In this document: positions 33,029-34,837 of the stretch, piece by piece
How the letters are laid out: each line of letters starts with the position of its first letter
Position numbering within the stretch: position 1 is the stretch's first letter
Assembly (NCBI GenBank): GCA_964399475.1
Contig: CAYNRB010000007.1
Span: 1-34,837, forward strand
Direction of reading: 5' to 3'
Source: QPIN01 sp964399475
Lineage (GTDB): Bacteria; Pseudomonadota; Gammaproteobacteria; Methylococcales; Methylomonadaceae
Length of the DNA: 34,837 nucleotides
The notes under the pieces: generated by a model
The model's database searches: none
Told to the model about the DNA's origin: nothing
What the model saw: only the letters and a program-made list of their open reading frames with translations
Program-made: the position numbers and the translations under genes

Positions 33029-33192
33029 AAAGGGAGATGGAAAAAATAATCATCCAATCTTGCTGGTCTTTTTGTCCGTCTTCGATCGTGTAGCAACAGT
33101 TACATAGCTTGCTATGCGCCTATTGCTGCACGACCAAAGACAAACAAAAATCCTGTCCAATAATGGACGATTATTTATTTCCAGCTCCCTAA
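33029..33192 (+). repeat. ~165-bp palindromic element (GAGCTGGAAATAAATAATC variant), plus orientation
   Basis: Ends aagggagatggaaaaaataa / ttatttatttccagctccct aa. A mark (gctggtctttttgtccgtc) left, core gttacatagc-tt-gctatgcgcc, B mark (gacaaacaaaaatcctgtcc) right. It ends 16 bp before the lipoprotein ATG, so it may form part of that gene's leader or promoter. Confidence 0.88.
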
Positions 33193-33208
33193 TTCCATAG
33201 TTAACAAC

Positions 33209-34297
33209 ATGAAAAAAATACTAATAATCACAATTTGTTTTTTATCGCTTTATGGATGCCAATCAGTTTTTGGCCCTGGCGCATTAAAAAACACCCATCC
33301 TGCCTACAATCAAGCCATTGCCCAGACACTTAATGAACAAATGCTTTTTAATCTGGTGCGGCTGAAATACCGAGATCAGGCCTATTTTTTAAAAATCAAT
33401 AGTGTCACAGCCGCTTTAACTTTAAATAGTAGTATCGGAGTTGGAACAACCTTTGATTTAGCACCTGGAGGCAATCTCATAAGACCCAGTCTAGCCTTTG
33501 GGTATTCGGACAAACCCACCATTTCATTTCAGCCTCTACAAGGTGAAGATTTTTTGAAAAGTGTTATGTCCTCAATTTCGCTAGATGCATTGCTGGTAAT
33601 GACCCAATCTGGCTGGAATTTACAACGGGTATTTGGTTTATGTGTAGAACGCATCAACAATATTCAAAATGCACCTCGTGCTTCGGGCCCTACTCCTGCA
33701 AATGAACCTGAATACAAACAATTTAAAAATCTCTTGAGTTTGATCAGAAAATTACAAATAGAAGGAAACCTGGCTTTCGGCTCAGCAAACAATAGCGGAG
33801 AAAACCAGCTTATTGCTGAAATAAAAGTCACCGACAGCAATCAAAAAACCATTCAAGAATTGCTCTCAATACTTAATCTAAAGCAGACTAATGAATCATC
33901 CATAACAATCAAATTAAATAACAACTTTATTCAATCTAGTTCCAACGAAATCTCTGTACGAACACGCTCCATCTCAAGTATTTTATTTTATTTATCTCAG
34001 AACATTGAGATCCCAGAGACGCATATTAATGCGGGATTAGTCACCATCACCAAAAACCAGAAAAATCAAAATTTCAATTGGTCTCAAACGCCTGCTGGTA
34101 GTGTTTTTAGAATAAAATCCAGCGAAACCTATCCAAAAAATGCTTTTTTAGCCATACCTTATCGTAATTACTGGTTTTACCTTGCAGACAATGATCTTGA
34201 GTCGAAATCGACTTTTATGCTGTTAACTCAATTATTTGATTTACAAGCGGGTCAAACAAAATATTCAGGGCCAACCCTAACATTACCTGTACGTTAG
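33209..34297 (+). CDS. Lipoprotein of unknown function
   Basis: A 362-residue predicted lipoprotein: signal MKKILIITICFLSLYG followed by lipobox cysteine C17 (LYGC-QS). Gln at +2 points to the outer membrane. I do not recognise the mature part. It contains NEQMLFNLVRLKYRDQAYFL near residue 45, a glycine-rich segment around residues 75-100 (SSIGVGTTFDLAPGG..), a mixed helical middle, and a beta-rich C-terminus (FRIKSSETYPKNAFLAIPYR.. and ..FMLLTQLFDLQAG). Conserved lipoproteins of similar look occur near secretion or envelope genes in proteobacteria, but no function should be assumed. The ATG lacks a clear Shine-Dalgarno and lies just downstream of a palindromic element. No co-transcribed neighbour is in the window. 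Confidence 0.8.
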   Translation: MKKILIITICFLSLYGCQSVFGPGALKNTHPAYNQAIAQTLNEQMLFNLVRLKYRDQAYFLKINSVTAALTLNSSIGVGTTFDLAPGGNLIRPSLAFGYSDKPTISFQPLQGEDFLKSVMSSISLDALLVMTQSGWNLQRVFGLCVERINNIQNAPRASGPTPANEPEYKQFKNLLSLIRKLQIEGNLAFGSANNSGENQLIAEIKVTDSNQKTIQELLSILNLKQTNESSITIKLNNNFIQSSSNEISVRTRSISSILFYLSQNIEIPETHINAGLVTITKNQKNQNFNWSQTPAGSVFRIKSSETYPKNAFLAIPYRNYWFYLADNDLESKSTFMLLTQLFDLQAGQTKYSGPTLTLPVR

Positions 34298-34837
34298 GGA
34301 TAAAAAAAATTGTACATTATTATGGCGTAGTCGTTTGTTTGTCATGGTTTAGGCTATTAAGCAGTGATGAAAATATGGAATATGGACAAGAAGATTAGAA
34401 AATCTAAGTAATTTTTATGCTTTAGTGTAAGGCAACCCACAATAAATAAACTACCAATCTTGCTGGTCTTTTTGTTCGTCTTTAGTCGTGTAGCAAGCTA
34501 TGTAAACGAAGCTGCAACGTATTAAGCCAAGAATGGCGTGTAATAGAGCAATGCACTAGGGCGGGAGCCCGTAGGTAGAATAATGCAGGAGTAATTGCCG
34601 AGAAGACGGACAAAAAGACAAGCTAGGTGCTCAAGTTATTTCGTGCAGGTTCCTTGGTCATAACTAATCTCCTAATAAGATGAGTTTTGATTAGGGAATT
34701 TGGAATATTGTCGCATTTCAAGCCCTCGGCTTTTACACAGTGATAGTTAAAAAAAAGTGATGGATCGTGTTGTATCAGACTTTAATACTGCTTACTTAAG
34801 AGAGTATTTTTTATTATATTCAGTAGGATAGAATGAT
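34298..34837. other. Gene-free right end of the window
   Basis: Holds a chimeric palindromic element (34428-34655) and, at 34782-34801, a left arm tttaatactgcttacttaag of the ACTGCTTACTTAAGG palindrome family whose partner is either lost or lies beyond the edge. Confidence 0.5.
34428..34655. repeat. Chimeric palindromic element with two A-type ends and an insertion
   Basis: Left half: ggcaacccacaataaataaa.. with A mark (gctggtctttttgttcgtc). Right half: A mark again in inverted form (gacggacaaaaagacaagc) with arms ..ttatttcgtgcaggttcctt. A normal copy has one A and one B mark. The core is broken after tagcaagctatgtaa and replaced by ~100 bp containing agggcgggagcccg and aataatgcaggagtaattg. 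Confidence 0.75.

Larger units (their letters stand above)
32266..33208. other. 943-bp gene-free stretch between secA and the lipoprotein gene (divergent)
   Basis: Three full palindromic elements occupy 32620-33192, the first two abutting. The 350 bp next to secA are AT-rich and must hold its promoter, but I could not choose one. The last element ends 16 bp before the lipoprotein ATG. Confidence 0.6.

Noticed and set aside
7632..34655. CRISPR-like array from regularly recurring palindromes
   Set aside because: Copies are kilobases apart, in both orientations, and not separated by uniform spacers.
1..34837. tRNA, rRNA and transposase genes
   Set aside because: No cloverleaf, rRNA stretch or transposase catalytic pattern was recognised in the gene-free regions by eye.

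Overview
The window comes from an AT-rich gammaproteobacterium with a polar flagellum. The gene order flhA, flhF, flhG, fliA, cheY, cheZ, cheA, cheB, motC, motD, a ParA-type ATPase, a CheW-like partner, cheW and a DUF2802 gene is the one known from Pseudomonas-type and Vibrio-type gammaproteobacteria. The SecA, glycogen phosphorylase and two-partner-secretion genes fit that class. The large load of intergenic palindromes would suit a methanotroph (Methylococcales) or a sulfur-oxidising Thiotrichales lineage, but nothing here fixes the genus.

Layout. 1-5452: a two-partner secretion pair, namely a large beta-helix exoprotein that lacks its 5' end and its outer-membrane TpsB transporter. 5453-6376: a toxin-antitoxin module (PIN toxin, Phd-like antitoxin) with a clear promoter and operator, bracketed by direct repeats that look like recombination sites. 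6377-7576: a divergent pair, a cytidylyltransferase and a CDP-alcohol phosphatidyltransferase. 8272-24443: the flagellar and chemotaxis block. FlhF and FlhG set flagellar number and position, FliA is the late flagellar sigma factor, CheY/Z/A/B/W form the signalling pathway, MotC/MotD are a stator pair, and the ParC/ParP-like pair probably places chemotaxis arrays at the pole. A FliA-type promoter lies in front of cheY, just downstream of fliA. 24619-32265, minus strand: a Bax-inhibitor-1 family membrane protein, glycogen phosphorylase and SecA. 33209-34297: a lipoprotein of unknown function.

The most unusual content lies between the genes. About ten copies of a ~165-bp near-palindrome occur in 35 kb. 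All share an apical core (gttacgtagc, 2 nt, gctatgcgcc) and an asymmetric internal bulge. Their outer and inner stems differ widely between subfamilies yet stay complementary within each copy. Copies of one subfamily are almost identical, so spread looks recent. They sit at the junctions flhA|flhF, fliA|cheY, cheA|cheB and parP|cheW, and in series between secA and the lipoprotein gene. Other palindrome families (AGGTTGGGTTAG type, GCGGACTTTAGTCCGC type, TTGCTCCTGCATAATC type, ACTGCTTACTTAAGG type, TGGGCAAAG type) fill much of the remaining intergenic DNA, in places nested inside one another. No rRNA, tRNA, CRISPR array or transposase gene was recognised.
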